Of a DNA stretch of 64,000 bases, positions 34,781 to 47,300 are shown piece after piece. Source of the DNA: Anaeramoeba flamelloides (Eukaryota > Metamonada > Anaeramoebidae); contig JANTQA010000036.1 in the NCBI GenBank assembly GCA_027625915.1, positions 9,693,001-9,757,000 of the forward strand. The letters run 5' to 3'. A program made the position numbers and the translations under genes. The notes beneath the pieces are model-generated. The model saw only the letters and a list, made by a program, of their open reading frames with translations, did no database searches and was not told where the DNA came from. Numbering within the stretch: position 1 is the stretch's first letter; each line of letters starts with the position of its first letter.

Positions 34781-37019
34781 CTTTATTTTACTTGTTATTA
34801 TCAGACTTTTGCAAATCTAGTAAAAAAATTCTCCAAATCAAACTTTCTTTTTAAACACATTTTTTTACTTAAAAAACAAAATGAAGGTTAATAATCGAGA
34901 AAAAAAAAAGTTAAACACTAAAAAATAGAAACATTTTCTTTGAAAAAAGTTCAATTATAATTACACTAGTTAAAAATGATCAAAATCACTAAACCCACTG
35001 GAGAAGATAATAAAACAATCAAATATATAATAAAACTTTTTAAGAATCACAAGCGTTGAACTCATACTATAATTATAAAAATTTGAAAATATTTAAAACT
35101 ATGGAAAAAATAATAATAATTTAATTACATTCAATTTGAAAATAATTCTGATTTTTGTAAAATATTTCAATCATTTTTTCAATTTTTAGTTTTCTTTTTT
35201 GTTTTTCATTTCATTGAATTATGTCTACAATAATTTCAGTTATTTTTTTTATTATTTTTTTGAACAATTGATATTAAGTTACAGTTTTTTTTAACTGGAA
35301 AAACCATATACATTTTAACGAATTAAAATCTAAAATTGATTGATCAATAATAGTGAAAATGAATTTAAAAAAATTTATGAATAAATTTGTTTATTCTACC
35401 CAGTAATTTTTTTTTTTTAGATCATTTTTATTGATTTAATTAATAAATAATTATTTTTTTTTGTGAGTAACTGAATTTATAAATAAAAGCTGTGATTTCC
35501 ATCAATTAATGGTTCTAATTGTATATTTCTAACAGAATTTATCTAATAAGATTTTTTTTACAAAAAAATAATTTTAATTTGACAAAAATTTTTTTTAAAG
35601 CTTATCTTTTAATAATTTAAATTTCATTAAAATCCTGTGAATGGACTGAAGTCAATATTAATTACCTTATTTTTAATTTTAAAGAGTGGTAAAAATGATT
35701 TTCAAGCCCTATTCCCTTTACAAAAACAAAAAATGATGTTTTTTTTGTCATTTTTTATTTTCAAAAAAAACCTGAAAAAAGGGTTTTTGAAATGTAAAAA
35801 TGATAAATATTCAAACTTTGTCAAATACTTGGTTCAAAACGATAAATTAAAGATATACCAAAATAAGTTAATTTAAAAAAAAATATAAAAAAAAGAGCCA
35901 TTTTTTGCTTTTATACAGGGAGTAGGGCTTTACAGTGGATTTAGAGGACAAATATTATCTCGTTAAAATATGCTTTTTAGATATAATATGTAATACACAT
36001 TCTGAAATTTCTATAAGTAATAAAAAAAAGTTCGGTTCTGATCTAGGATTAATAATTGTGAAAATACCCAATTTTTAGAATTTTTGTATTTTTTTAATTG
36101 TAAATTTAATGTAAAAAGAAAGTTTTTTAAAAAAAGAGAATTAAATATCAAGATTAATGATCAACCATTGAAATTTATTAGATTGTGTTACTAACCAATA
36201 AACCTAAAAAAATATTATTTTTAAAATAACACTTAAAATAACCAGAATATAAAATAATATTACAAACACCACACTTTTTATCATAAACCCTAATTAACCA
36301 AATAATGTACAAAAAAATAAATATATATTTTAAAGCACATCTCGTTAAGGTAAGGAAGAAACTTTTTTTTATTTTTATTTTTTTTTTTTTGAGAATAGTG
36401 TTTGAGTTGAAATGATGAGATTATAAATAATTTTGAATAATCAATTTTGTAACATTAAAACCCCCTTTTTGTGTTTTAATTTTTTTTGTAACTTATTTCA
36501 TTAATTGGGGGTGTATGTCATAAATCCCAATTACCGTATATTTCATTTGGACAAGATTTTGTTTTAAAATAAAGTATCGGGTTGTATGAAATATTTTATA
36601 ACTAACTTGATGAAATTGAAATTAAGAAAATCCAAGTAAGACACTCATGAATATCAAAATGTTTTAATACTTTTTTGAATTCTTTATATCTTTTTCACAA
36701 ATTCTAGTGATTTTGATCATTTTTAACTAGTGTAATTAAAATTGAAAAATTTCAAAAAAAAATGTTTCTCTTTTTTTTTGGTGCAATACTTTTTTATTCT
36801 CAATTGATAACCTTTATTATGAAGCAAAAATTTTGTATAAATAAAAAGATTGATTTGTGGGATTTTTTTACAAGATTTGGATCAGTTTGAGAAATAGAGA
36901 TAATTTTTAAAGAACTACTTTATAAATAAAAAAGGCAGATAAGAAATTTGTGTTTATACTAAAAACTGGATGTTATTGGAAACTTTGTTTCTCAGTTTTT
37001 AAAATATTTTTACTAAACT
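34781..37019. other. Intergenic, nothing convincing
   Basis: The ORF at 35637-35876 is low in complexity and matches no family. No paired repeats were established. Confidence 0.55.
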
Positions 37020-37516
37020 AGTGAAAAAAATAATGGACATGAAAATAATACCAGAAAAGATTTTTAATTGTTCATATTAGGAAAATTGATGTATAATTTC
37101 AATTATTTAAAATAAAATCCATTTATTAAGAAACAAATCTTTAAAATTTCTAACCCATCCACTTATTAGAATGATGGGTTAATGAAACCACACTTGTTCA
37201 AAATACAATTCAATCAATCAAAAAACAAGAATTAAAATTCTATCATTATCCATAACTCTTGTAAACCTCTATAAAAACCCGATTATTTTTCAAAAATAGT
37301 TGATCTACTTACGCTATCAAACAATTACCAATTATTCTCAAGAAACCCTACTTTAATGAACTTTGGATGGGTTTATTACTAATCTCATAAAAAAATTTGT
37401 TATTTATAAAAAGGATTTGATTGAAAAATAAATGAAATTACACAACAATTTTACTAATATGAACAATTAAAAATCTTGTATGGGATTATTTTCATGTCCA
37501 GTATTTTTTTCACTAC
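37020..37516. mobile_element. Inverted-repeat element family G, copy 2
   Basis: Left TAGTGAAAAAAATAATGGAC and right GTCCAGTATTTTTTTCACTA are inverted repeats, and GATTTTTAATTGTTCATATT pairs with AATATGAACAATTAAAAATC. Same family as 17573-18325. It also contains TTTGGATGGGTTTATTACTA, the inverse of a block in copy 1. Confidence 0.75.
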
Positions 37517-37830
37517 TATGTACATTTTTTAAAACAACTTTTCCTCATTTTTTGCAAGTAAATATTTTTGATTAATTATTATCTTAATCTCTAGAAAAAA
37601 TACAATATAATATGCCCATAAACGGAATGTAAAATACCCTTTCATTTTTTAATGAATTTATTTAAGGAATTTTAAACAAAGAAAGCCTTAATAAAAAGAA
37701 AAAAAAAACATATAAAATCAAAAACATTTTCTCAGATAAAAACAACAAATAAAGAAATTTTTTTGTAAAAGTCATTCTTCAAAACTTTGGTTTAGGTTAA
37801 ATGAAAAAAAGTTTATTGAGGTTAAAAAAT

Positions 37831-38617
37831 TTAATTATAAGATAAACTTCTAAACTTTAAGATATGTCTTACATCTCTTAAAGATCTTAAACCGTCAAGA
37901 AAGGTGAGTAATTTTTTGAGTTCTTTATCAAGTGGATCACCATCCCAAGTGCGTATCGGGATCCCATTTTCCCAATTCCTTGTGAACGCCACAGGAGAGT
38001 TGTCCACAATGACACACCGATCAAAGCGAGTAAACAGTACACTCAGGTCTTTAATCCAATTGCCTGCAAGTTGCTCACAGCTTTCTCGGAATAATCGTTC
38101 CTTCACTTGTTGGTTGGGATCTAAGAAATCTATAATTGGATCAGCATAAACTTGCAGACTTGAAGTGAAAATTACAATGTTAAACCATTTTGAGGCCTGT
38201 TTTAAAAATTGATCTACATATGGCCGCTTATAGACATAAAATAATGTTTCAATTTTTTGGATTGTACACTTGACAGTCATGTCATATTTCAGGTTTGGCT
38301 TTGGGATTTGACAAGAATGGACGAGTGTCTCATCTAGATCTAAAACTAGGGTCAATTTCCTTCTGTTTTTTAACTTTTCTTGTCGGCGTGGTGGATCATA
38401 AAAAAGATCGAAATACTATGATGCAAGATTCAGAAAAGATAAATGTAAAAATTTTAAAGTTGAAGGGGAAAAAAAGAAAAAATTTTAGTTTTTTGGTTGT
38501 TGTTTTTGTTTTTTTCTTTTTCTTTTTCAACCAAAACAAAAAATTATCGATTACAGGTTGTAGTTTATTCATCATCATTAAAAAAAGATGAATAAAAAAA
38601 GACCAAATAATGTTCAT
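37831..38617 (-). CDS. CTDNEP1: Dullard/CTDNEP1 (Nem1) type nuclear-envelope protein phosphatase
   Basis: Exon 1 is 38555-38617 and exon 2 is 37831-38415 (intron 139 nt, GTAATC...CATAG). They give 215 residues from the ATG at 38617. Residues 1-16 (MNIIWSFFIHLFLMMM) form a hydrophobic anchor that matches the WSFFIYL segment of animal Dullard. The HAD catalytic motif DLDET follows (D47, D49, T51). Later blocks are KRPYVDQFL, IVIFTSSLQVYADP, WIKDLSVLF, VIVDNSPVAF, NGIPIRTWDGDPLDKEL and the Dullard-type end LDGLRSLRDVRHIL, all in family order and at nearly the family length (about 244). In animals and yeast this phosphatase dephosphorylates lipin/Pah1 at the ER-nuclear envelope. An upstream non-ATG frame or another 5' exon could extend the N-terminus. 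The enzyme looks intact. Confidence 0.92.
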
Positions 38618-38994
38618 CAAAATATATAGCTTTTCTTTGTTCCAATATGATTGAAAAGAAAACAATAAAGAAGAAAAAAATATTTGATAAAAAATAAATC
38701 CTGTATTTTAATATAAAGTTTCAGATTTCATTTGGGTAACTATGTTTATTCAAATACAAACTTTGTTATTTATTTTACAATATTTCAGATTCAAAACACT
38801 CCACTTCAGGTAAAACAAATAAAACTTCATCAGATTTACTTTTAAAAAAGACAAGTTTCTGATCAATTTTTTTTCGGATAATCTGAATTTTATGTTTTGT
38901 GAGAGTTGAAACATAAATTACTTGTCAGAAAAAAAGTGAACTAACAGTTAAACAATTCTGGATCTTGAAAACAAAAAAAGTAAAGTAAATTTAA

Positions 38995-39195
38995 TACAGT
39001 CAGTTTGTATTTTAAGATACAAACTTTCAACCAAATTTTAAGCACAAAAAAATCTCAAATTTTAGCACAAAATTTGGATTATACTAAAATAAATCGTGTG
39101 AAAAAAAAAATTCCTAACTTTGAATTTAATTTGAGATTTTTTTGTGCCTTAAAAATGTGTTGAAAATTTGTGTATTAAAAGTGAAACTGACTGTA
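38995..39195. mobile_element. MITE family 1, copy 2
   Basis: 201 bp, the same length as copy 1; begins TACAGTCAGTT and ends AAACTGACTGTA. It lies immediately left of a family J repeat that itself carries a family 2 insertion. Confidence 0.85.
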
Positions 39196-40100
39196 ACCAA
39201 TTCAAAAAAAATTTTACCTCATATTGAAATTCAAAAATCCAAATAAAAATCTGATTACTGTTGAGAGAAAAATTTTGTACAGAGAAAAATGGTTGGACAG
39301 CATTTTTGATTGGAAACATTAGTAAAATTGAAAATCAAATCCTATTGATAACAATGTGAATTTTATTTAAATACAGGTTTAAATGTGTTGTAAGTGCATT
39401 AATCTGTGGTTTGTGTAGAATACTCATTTGGATGGTTGATAACTAAAGTAGATCATGCTATTTTAACAAAAATCCAAGTTTTAGTAAAGTTTACTATTAA
39501 TTCTGAAAATGGTAATTTTAAACTTGCTTTAGATTTTAAGAGATAAGGTTTTGAAAAAGTAGAATTACACTAATTCTTATTCTAAAAAGTAGATTATTTA
39601 TATTTTCTTTAGTTATTTCACATGCGAAAGAAATTGAAAATCATTTTCAGTAATGTTCCCCATTAAAAATGCTGTCCAACTATTTTTCCCTATCCAATAT
39701 TTTTCTCTCAACAGTTCCTATCAAAATCAACCTTTATGTTTAAAGTTATTTTTCTGAAACAAATCATTATTTTTAAAAAGTTTGATATATTTTTCTCAAG
39801 TTCTTTAAAAACCCCACAATTCAACATATTTCTTGATTGTTTAAAAGAAAAAATATTTTCTTTGAAAGAAGAAAGAAATCACATCGTCTGTTGAAAAAGA
39901 AAGGAATTCTACCAAAATATACTTTAAGAATAAAACCACAAAGTTTTGGAATAACTCACTATAAAAAAATAAACTTAATTTCTAAAAAATTATAATAATT
40001 ATTCAGAACTTTGAAAAATAATATATTTTACTAATTTAAAAAAACAGTTCAAATCAATTGTTTCTTTTAGTTAGGGAATAAAATTATTAAAAAATAATAT
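39196..40100 (+). repeat. Dispersed repeat family J, copy split by a family 2 element
   Basis: Left part 39196-39256 and right part 39716-40100 together match 13300-13745, with the family 2 element in between. Non-coding. Confidence 0.6.
39257..39715. mobile_element. Inverted-repeat element family 2 (CTGTTGAGAG), copy 1
   Basis: 459 bp; ends ACTGTTGAGAGAAAAAT and TTTTTCTCTCAACAGT, with inner blocks GGTTGGACAGCATTTTT and AAAAATGCTGTCCAAC. Inserted within family J repeat sequence; the uninterrupted relative lies at about 13372. Non-coding. Confidence 0.85.
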
Positions 40101-40161
40101 TTTTGAGAAACATTTAAAAAAAAACTTTAAAAAAGTAAAAGCAAATTTTAAAAAAATCAAG

Positions 40162-41045
40162 ATGATTTTTAGCCAACAACAATTAGCAAATGGAGTAAAA
40201 TTACAAATGTTTAAATTGATATGTATTAGCCAATTATTTTATGGATTAATAATTTTCAATCTAACCCAAAATGATTTCAACTCGATAGATGTTTGGATAA
40301 ATAAAAAAGTAACAAAATTTTTAAAAATTAATCCACACTCTCCCAGAATAATTTATAAAACCGATCCAAAAATAGACCAAGTAAGAATTTCGATATATAA
40401 AAGAAGATTTAAACTCAAAAATAAATTAGAAATACTTGGTTTCGAACCCATATCAAAAAATTTAAAATTTTCCAAAAAAGACAACGAAAATATTAATTGG
40501 GAAAGCAGAAAAGCTAAAATTGTTAAATGAGAATCTTAATCAATTTAGAGAAAATTTAATAATAAATAGCACTAGGTGGAAAGGTCAGGAATATTTTAAA
40601 ATTATTAGATACAATAATAAATATAAACAAACAACAAAAACATTTAAAATGGAAGGGCTCAACTTCCATCTTAAAATTAAGAAATTTCACAAATTATCTA
40701 AATAGATATTCTTATGTTTATGATAAGAATAAAACAAAAACAAAATTTTGCAACTTATGCAAAAAATATTTAAACCTAGATACAGATGAAGATATTGATC
40801 ATTTTTTATGGGACTGCCCATTCTATAAAGAAAATTGAATAATTTGGATTAAAGATTTAATTCAAATTAACAAAAATAATAAGAATAATATCTTTGATAT
40901 CATTCGAAATAAAGACTCATTGTTTATTTTATCATTAGTTAATGATAAAGAAAATTATGATTCTTTATTGAGATTTCTAAACAAAAATTTAGAAATTAGG
41001 GCTGTAAGAGGAAATTGATTTCTTCCCTTCAAAATAAAAAAAAAT
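40162..41045 (+). mobile_element. LINE 3' remnant with post-RT region and CCHC zinc module
   Basis: The frame at 40162-40527 reads ISQLFYGLIIFNLTQNDF and VWINKKVTKFLKINPHSPR, the post-RT 'thumb' region of non-LTR elements. A later frame ends with CNLCKKYLNLDTDEDIDH FLWDC (about 40755-40815), a C-x2-C-x12-H-x4-C zinc module. The parts lie in different frames, so it is broken. It ends in an A-rich tail (41030-41060), as LINE copies do. It lies just beyond the 3' end of Galpha B, in convergent orientation. Confidence 0.85.
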
Positions 41046-41300
41046 AAAAAAAAAAAAATAATATTTTTAAGAAAAAATTCGGCAATTATTAAAAATAAAA
41101 ATATAAATTGTGTTTTATTTTATTTAACTCTTCAATAAGTTGGGGGAAATGGATTTTCTTAAAGAAAGAAATAATTTTTCAAATAAAAAATTGTTACATA
41201 TTAATAATAACAATTCCAAAAACTATAAAAAAAAACAAATAAAAAAATATAAAGAAGAAAAAAAAAGTAAAAAATAAAGGAAATAAAATAATATTCATAA

Positions 41301-44300
41301 TTAATCAACATCATGCATCAAATCCGATAAAACAGTATCTTTCACACCTTCAAACACCCTTTTAACTAATTAATATAAAATATTTTTTTTAAATAATGAT
41401 TAGATTGATAAAATAATAAAATAATATTTTAAAATTTTGAAAAAAAAAAAAGATAATTAAAAAATTAGTATTAAAAAGTCTACAAATTAATTTAAATAAA
41501 TCAATAAATGAAAAATAATTACTATTTGAAGTATCTGTTGCACAAGTGAAATGAGGATAAATTTTTTTTTCACAATTCTTATTTAAATCTAAAAATTGAT
41601 TCTTTATGTATTCTGACCCAGTATTATAATTCAGTCCACCAGAATACTCAGGAAAACAAACATTTAGATCAATTTTTTGGATTTTTTGCTCAAAAAGATC
41701 TTTTTTGTTTAAAAAGAGGATCATAGATGAATTTTCAAACCAATGTGCATTACAAATCTCTTCAAATAATTGAAGAGACTCTGTCATCCTTTTTTGATTT
41801 TCATCTTCATATAATGTTTGATCATATTCACTCATAGACACACAAAATATTAATGCAGTTACGTCCTTATATTAAGAAAATATAAAATATAAAATATAAA
41901 AGATAAAAGATAAAACATAAAATATAAAATATAAATATAAATTAATGAAAACAAAAAAAAGAATGTTTAATTTGGTATAATTATTAATAAACAAAAAACA
42001 TAAACCTATACAACTCTACTTAACAATCAAAAAAGGATAATAACTCATCCCGGCTTTATTTAAATTCAAGAATAAAATCACTTTCTAATATAAAAAGGAT
42101 TTTTTCTAATAATCTCTTCATTTTTTTGGGTTATTAATCATTTTTCTTTTCAAAATAGAAAAATTGAATAATTAGAAAAATTAAATTATTAATATACTTT
42201 GATATTATTATTTTATTAAAAAATTATAGTATTTAAGAAGAGTTTGAAAATTGAAAATAGAATTTCAAAAAAATTATAACTAATGAAAATTATCCATAGA
42301 TATTGTCTAGAATCTCTAAGAAATCAATAATAAGAAGATTTTTATATGATCATTTGGAAAATTATGTAGATATAAATTTATTATATTATACTACATTACA
42401 GATGTACACATAAGGTACTGACAAAATTCTTTTGTATGTGATTAGAAAAGGGATCGAAAATTTTAAATTAAATAGTTTTAAACCCCACTAAGTAAAATTG
42501 TAGTACTCACCTTCTTAAACTTGATCGGTTGTTCATATATTTTTTTGTTTATTGCTAGTTTAAAGAATGAGACAAGATATTTTTTTTTTCAGTAGTAGAG
42601 AAATAAAATTATTTTCTAACATCATTTTTTTTTATAATTGAACTATGAAGAACACATAAAAAATAAGTAAAAAAAGGCAAATCATAGGATATTTGATATT
42701 CATAAGAAATGAGTCAAAATCAATATTTCAAAAATTTTCTCAATCGAAAATCATCTAAAAATTTTTTATTGAAAAATACGAAACCCCATTCCAAAAATTT
42801 GGATACACCCAGAATAAAATCTATGCAAAAAAAAAAAACTCAATTTATTATATTTTACCAAAAGTAATATAAAACCACATTTAAGTTACCCAGTATTAAT
42901 CTTTTAATAAGTAATCATTTTAATCCAAATAAAAAAAAAAAAAAAATATAATACCAAAAAATATGTGTTGTCCAAAATAATGAGACTAGGGGAACCAAAA
43001 ATGTATTGGTAAATTTGTTAAAATTTAACCAACAATTGTTGATCCATCAAACGATAAGATACCATCTACCAATTGAATGTGATTTTTCTATTTAACAAAC
43101 TCAACACTAACCTTCTATTGCCATCGAAAAAAAATACCAGAGCTAACAAAACAGATTAGGTAACTTCAAAAAAGGAAATGAAAACAAAACAAAAAAGACA
43201 AAAAATGAAATAGTAAGCCAAATCAAAATTCTTTCCAAATTGAATTTAAAGTGTAGTAATGATGTTCTTTCCACTGTTTAAACTGTGTACAAAATTTTGG
43301 AATATAGTTTATTTACAAACGATTTTCTAAGATGTTTTGAGACCTCAAAACTTTGAATATTATACCATTATAATATTAAAAAGAAATCGTAATTCCGAAA
43401 AAAAAATTTTTTACACAATATTCTTAAAAATTTCACTTAATATTCCTTTCAACTTTTTTATCCAAGCCTAAGCCAAAATATATTTCTACAATTAAAACAG
43501 GGAACTTTAACAATTATTAAAAAAAAAATAAAAAAAATAAACATAAGAAATCGCAAGATTATTCAGAATAAATCACTAATTTCATTACTTACTTGAAAAC
43601 AATGTATCCATTTTTTTCTTTCATTCCTTTGGCCACCTACATCAAACATTCGAAATCCCAGATCTGAAGATTCAAATTGTGTTTCTACAATACCAGTTGT
43701 CTTGACACGTAATTGTAAAATATCTTGATTGTTTGGAAGATAATCAGATTTTGCAACTTTATCAATTTTACCAAAATAATAAGGTGATGTATCATCTACT
43801 TGAAATTCAGATCTTCTTTTCCAAATTTCTTGAATTCCTTTATCAGACCACACACTTTTAATTTCATCAAGCATTTCACTGTCGATAGTTACTTTTTGTT
43901 TTGGTATTTTTTTAATTGACTCGCCCATTTCCTTTTAATAATGAATTGGATAATATTAAATGAAAATCAAGAAATTTAAAAAATAATCATTTTTTTTTTT
44001 TGGTTGAGTTTGTCATTGGAAAAGGGAATTGTTAAAATGGGTTTAAAAATAGTAAATTACTCGAATTTTTGAAAAGAAATCAAATATTCGAAAAGAAAAT
44101 ATTTTTTTTTTTTTTTTTTGATTTATAAAATATGAAAAAAAAAAAGTATATTTTAGGCTATTTTTAAAAAAATGAAATGGATCAATTTTAAATTTTTTTA
44201 TCAGGTTATTGAATTCTTTCTGTAGGAGGAGTATAATTAACACTTTCGAACAAAAATCGATTATCATTTTTTTAAAAATAAACCTATCAAAAAATATATA

Positions 44301-47300
44301 AATTATAGTTACTTTATTCTTTTCAGAGGAATACTCAACATTTAATCTATCCATTGCATGAACAAGTGATTTAATATTTGTGATAATATTGAATCGAATC
44401 CGTTCGACATATTCCAAACGTTCTTCTTCGTCAAAATCTATGTCGTTGATTAACCTCATTTGTTTTACAATTGTTGATTTCCCAGAGTCTCCAGTTCCTG
44501 TAAAAAAATTATTTTTTTCAAAAAAAAAAAAATATTAGAGATTGTTAGATTTTTATTCACAAAAGATTTATATCGAAAATAAAGTAAAAAATATTAAAAA
44601 ATAAAAATTACATTTGAAAAAACTTTTTTTTTTTAAAAATATTTACTCGAGATGAACTTTAAAAATTAAAAAAATATATCTGAATTAGAAAAAAAAAATA
44701 ATTATTGTTAAGAGTTGTATGATCTATAGAATTCCATATTTTGTGAATTATAAAAAAATATTCAATTCATATTAATTATTTTTTTAAACTTGTAGAAGAG
44801 TAATTTCTCATTTTTATTCTGATTCTTTATTGATTAAAAAATATTTAATTACTGAAAAATACCAAGTTCTAAAAATAGAAAATTAATTACCAACCATGAT
44901 TTCGTTATTCAAATAAATATTAAAAAGTTATTGTAATTTAATAACTTATCAATTTTTGAATAATTCAATGATTATTCTAGAATTAGAAATATAATAATTT
45001 GATCAATATAAAGATCTTTTAAAAAAATAATTCATTTTGAAAAAATATAAATTGAATGAAATTAAATAAATCACCAGTCAGATCAAAAAACAATTTTCTT
45101 TTGGTTTTGGTTTGGTTGATGAGTTGATTGGACATTTACACCGATGATACTTTATAATTTTCAAATAATCCTTAAATCCCAACTAATTATTATATAAGGT
45201 TTACTAACAATACAAATACCCAGGATAATAGAAATCATTAAGTGTATTCTATATTTTTGATTCTCATCAGTGAAAACAATCACTTGGTAGAATCATTTTT
45301 TAAAAATAAATAGTTTAAATTCTAAATATTTGACAAAAAGGTTTAATATAACAAGACAATCTTAAGATCTTTTACCATTTTGTTTTTTTTTATTGATCTA
45401 AGACATATTATTCCTTTTATATTTTAGAGTAAGTAGAATATAAGCAAGAGTCTAATACCAGAAGTTTAATAATTCCACTTTTTTATAAAATTTTAATTGA
45501 ATCAGAAAAAGGTATTATTTATTTTTTTTAGGGGTTGCATTGATTTACATCATGAAAATTATCTTCAAAATAAATTATTGCTATTTTTAACAAACAGGTA
45601 TAAAAATACCAGAATAGAATGTAAAGATAGGAAACAAAAAGACCAAACATTTTAAATTTCAGAAAGTAAATTAGATCTTTTCTCTTAATATTCTATTGTA
45701 GCATTTATATATGTTTGAAAACGATTAGTTATACATTATTTACAAGTAAAGTACTTTAAATGTAAAAAAAAAACGACATTGGATAGCTAAAGTATAAAAT
45801 ATTATTTTTTTTTATCATTTGGAAATTGCAAAAAAAGTGGATATTTTATCTTTATGGTTTCTACTCCAATAAAAACAATAGTAATTTAGAAATCAATTTT
45901 CAACAAGAATTTTAAGTATAAGAGAATCTGGAGTGTAATTTTCACCTTAATTTTTTTATGACAATAAGTAAATTTATATTTATGTGGATGAAATAATTTT
46001 GTTAAAATATCATTTGTATTCGTCTATAAATTATTTTCGTCTTTACAATGATATGACTAGAAAACTACCCCTCAAAAAAATTGTAAAATAAAAAAAAATT
46101 TTTTAAATCAATTTGAATTGTAAAAGTCGTATGAAAAGGATAATTTTTTAACTATTTTTTTACTTATTTTTAACTGATCAATATAAAGTATCTGAAACTT
46201 AAATACCCCTAACTTGGTTAATACATATTGTTAAAATCCGAAAGCAAATTTCAAATGAATAGAAAAATCATCACAACAAAAACAATCCAAAATAATCAAT
46301 TTTTATCTAATTTTTGCTATTGAATCACACAATTTGGAAAAATGAACATTCTTAAATTTTAGTTTATTTTGATGTTTTTGGAAACTATTCTAATTCGAAT
46401 AATTTAAATTTATTGCAAAGTAAATGGAACAAAATGTTCATTCAGTTTTCCAAAAAAAAAAATTTGTTTAAGGGATTAGTCTCTATTATTTTTTTTATTG
46501 ACCAATTTATAAATAAGTATTCCTTATCTTGAAATAGGTTTAATAGGAAAATAAACAGGGTATAACAAAATCTAAGTAATTTACAAAAAATTTTCTCAAT
46601 CTATATTAAATTTAGGTAAAAAAATTAAGAGAGATTATTCCCTTAAATTATGTTAAATTTCAATTCATTAATTATTTAAAATAAAGTTCAAATAATTAAT
46701 TTTCTCTTTAAGAATTAGGGCTTTTGATGATTTGTTTTAATTCTTGGAATGTGAATATTTTGGAAAGCTGAATGTAAATTTTGATCTTTTTATTTTATAA
46801 TTAATAGTTACTGTTGAGAGAAAAATGTTGGACACAGAAAAAAGGTTGGACAGCAATTTTAATTGGGAACATTACTGAAAATGATTTTTAATTTCAATCG
46901 TTTGTGAAATAACTAAAGAAAATAACAATAATCTACTTATTAGAATAACGATTAATGTAATTATACTTTTTCAAAACCCTCTCTTTTATAATCTAAAGCA
47001 ATTTTAAAAATTGCCATTTTCAGATTTAATAGTAAACTTTACTAGAACTTGGATTTTTGTTAAAATAGTATGATCTACTTTAGTTCTCAACCATTCAAAT
47101 GAGTATTCTACACAAACCACAGATTAATGAAATTTTAACACCTTTAAACCTGGATTTATATAAAAATCACCTAGTTATCAATAGGATTTGATTTTTAATT
47201 TTACTTATGTTCCCAATTAAAAATTGTGTCCAACCATTTTTCTGTGTCCAACATTTTTCTCTCAACAGTCACCTATTTTTCAGATTTGGTTTTTATGTTT

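Noticed and set aside
37831-38355. Phosphatase beginning at the first 'M' of the catalytic frame (38355)
   Set aside because: That codon is TTG, inside the conserved block before DLDET; the true N-terminus comes from an upstream exon.
40436-40452. tRNA B-box-like GTTTCGAACCC
   Set aside because: No matching A box or cloverleaf arms around it; it lies in the LINE reading frame.
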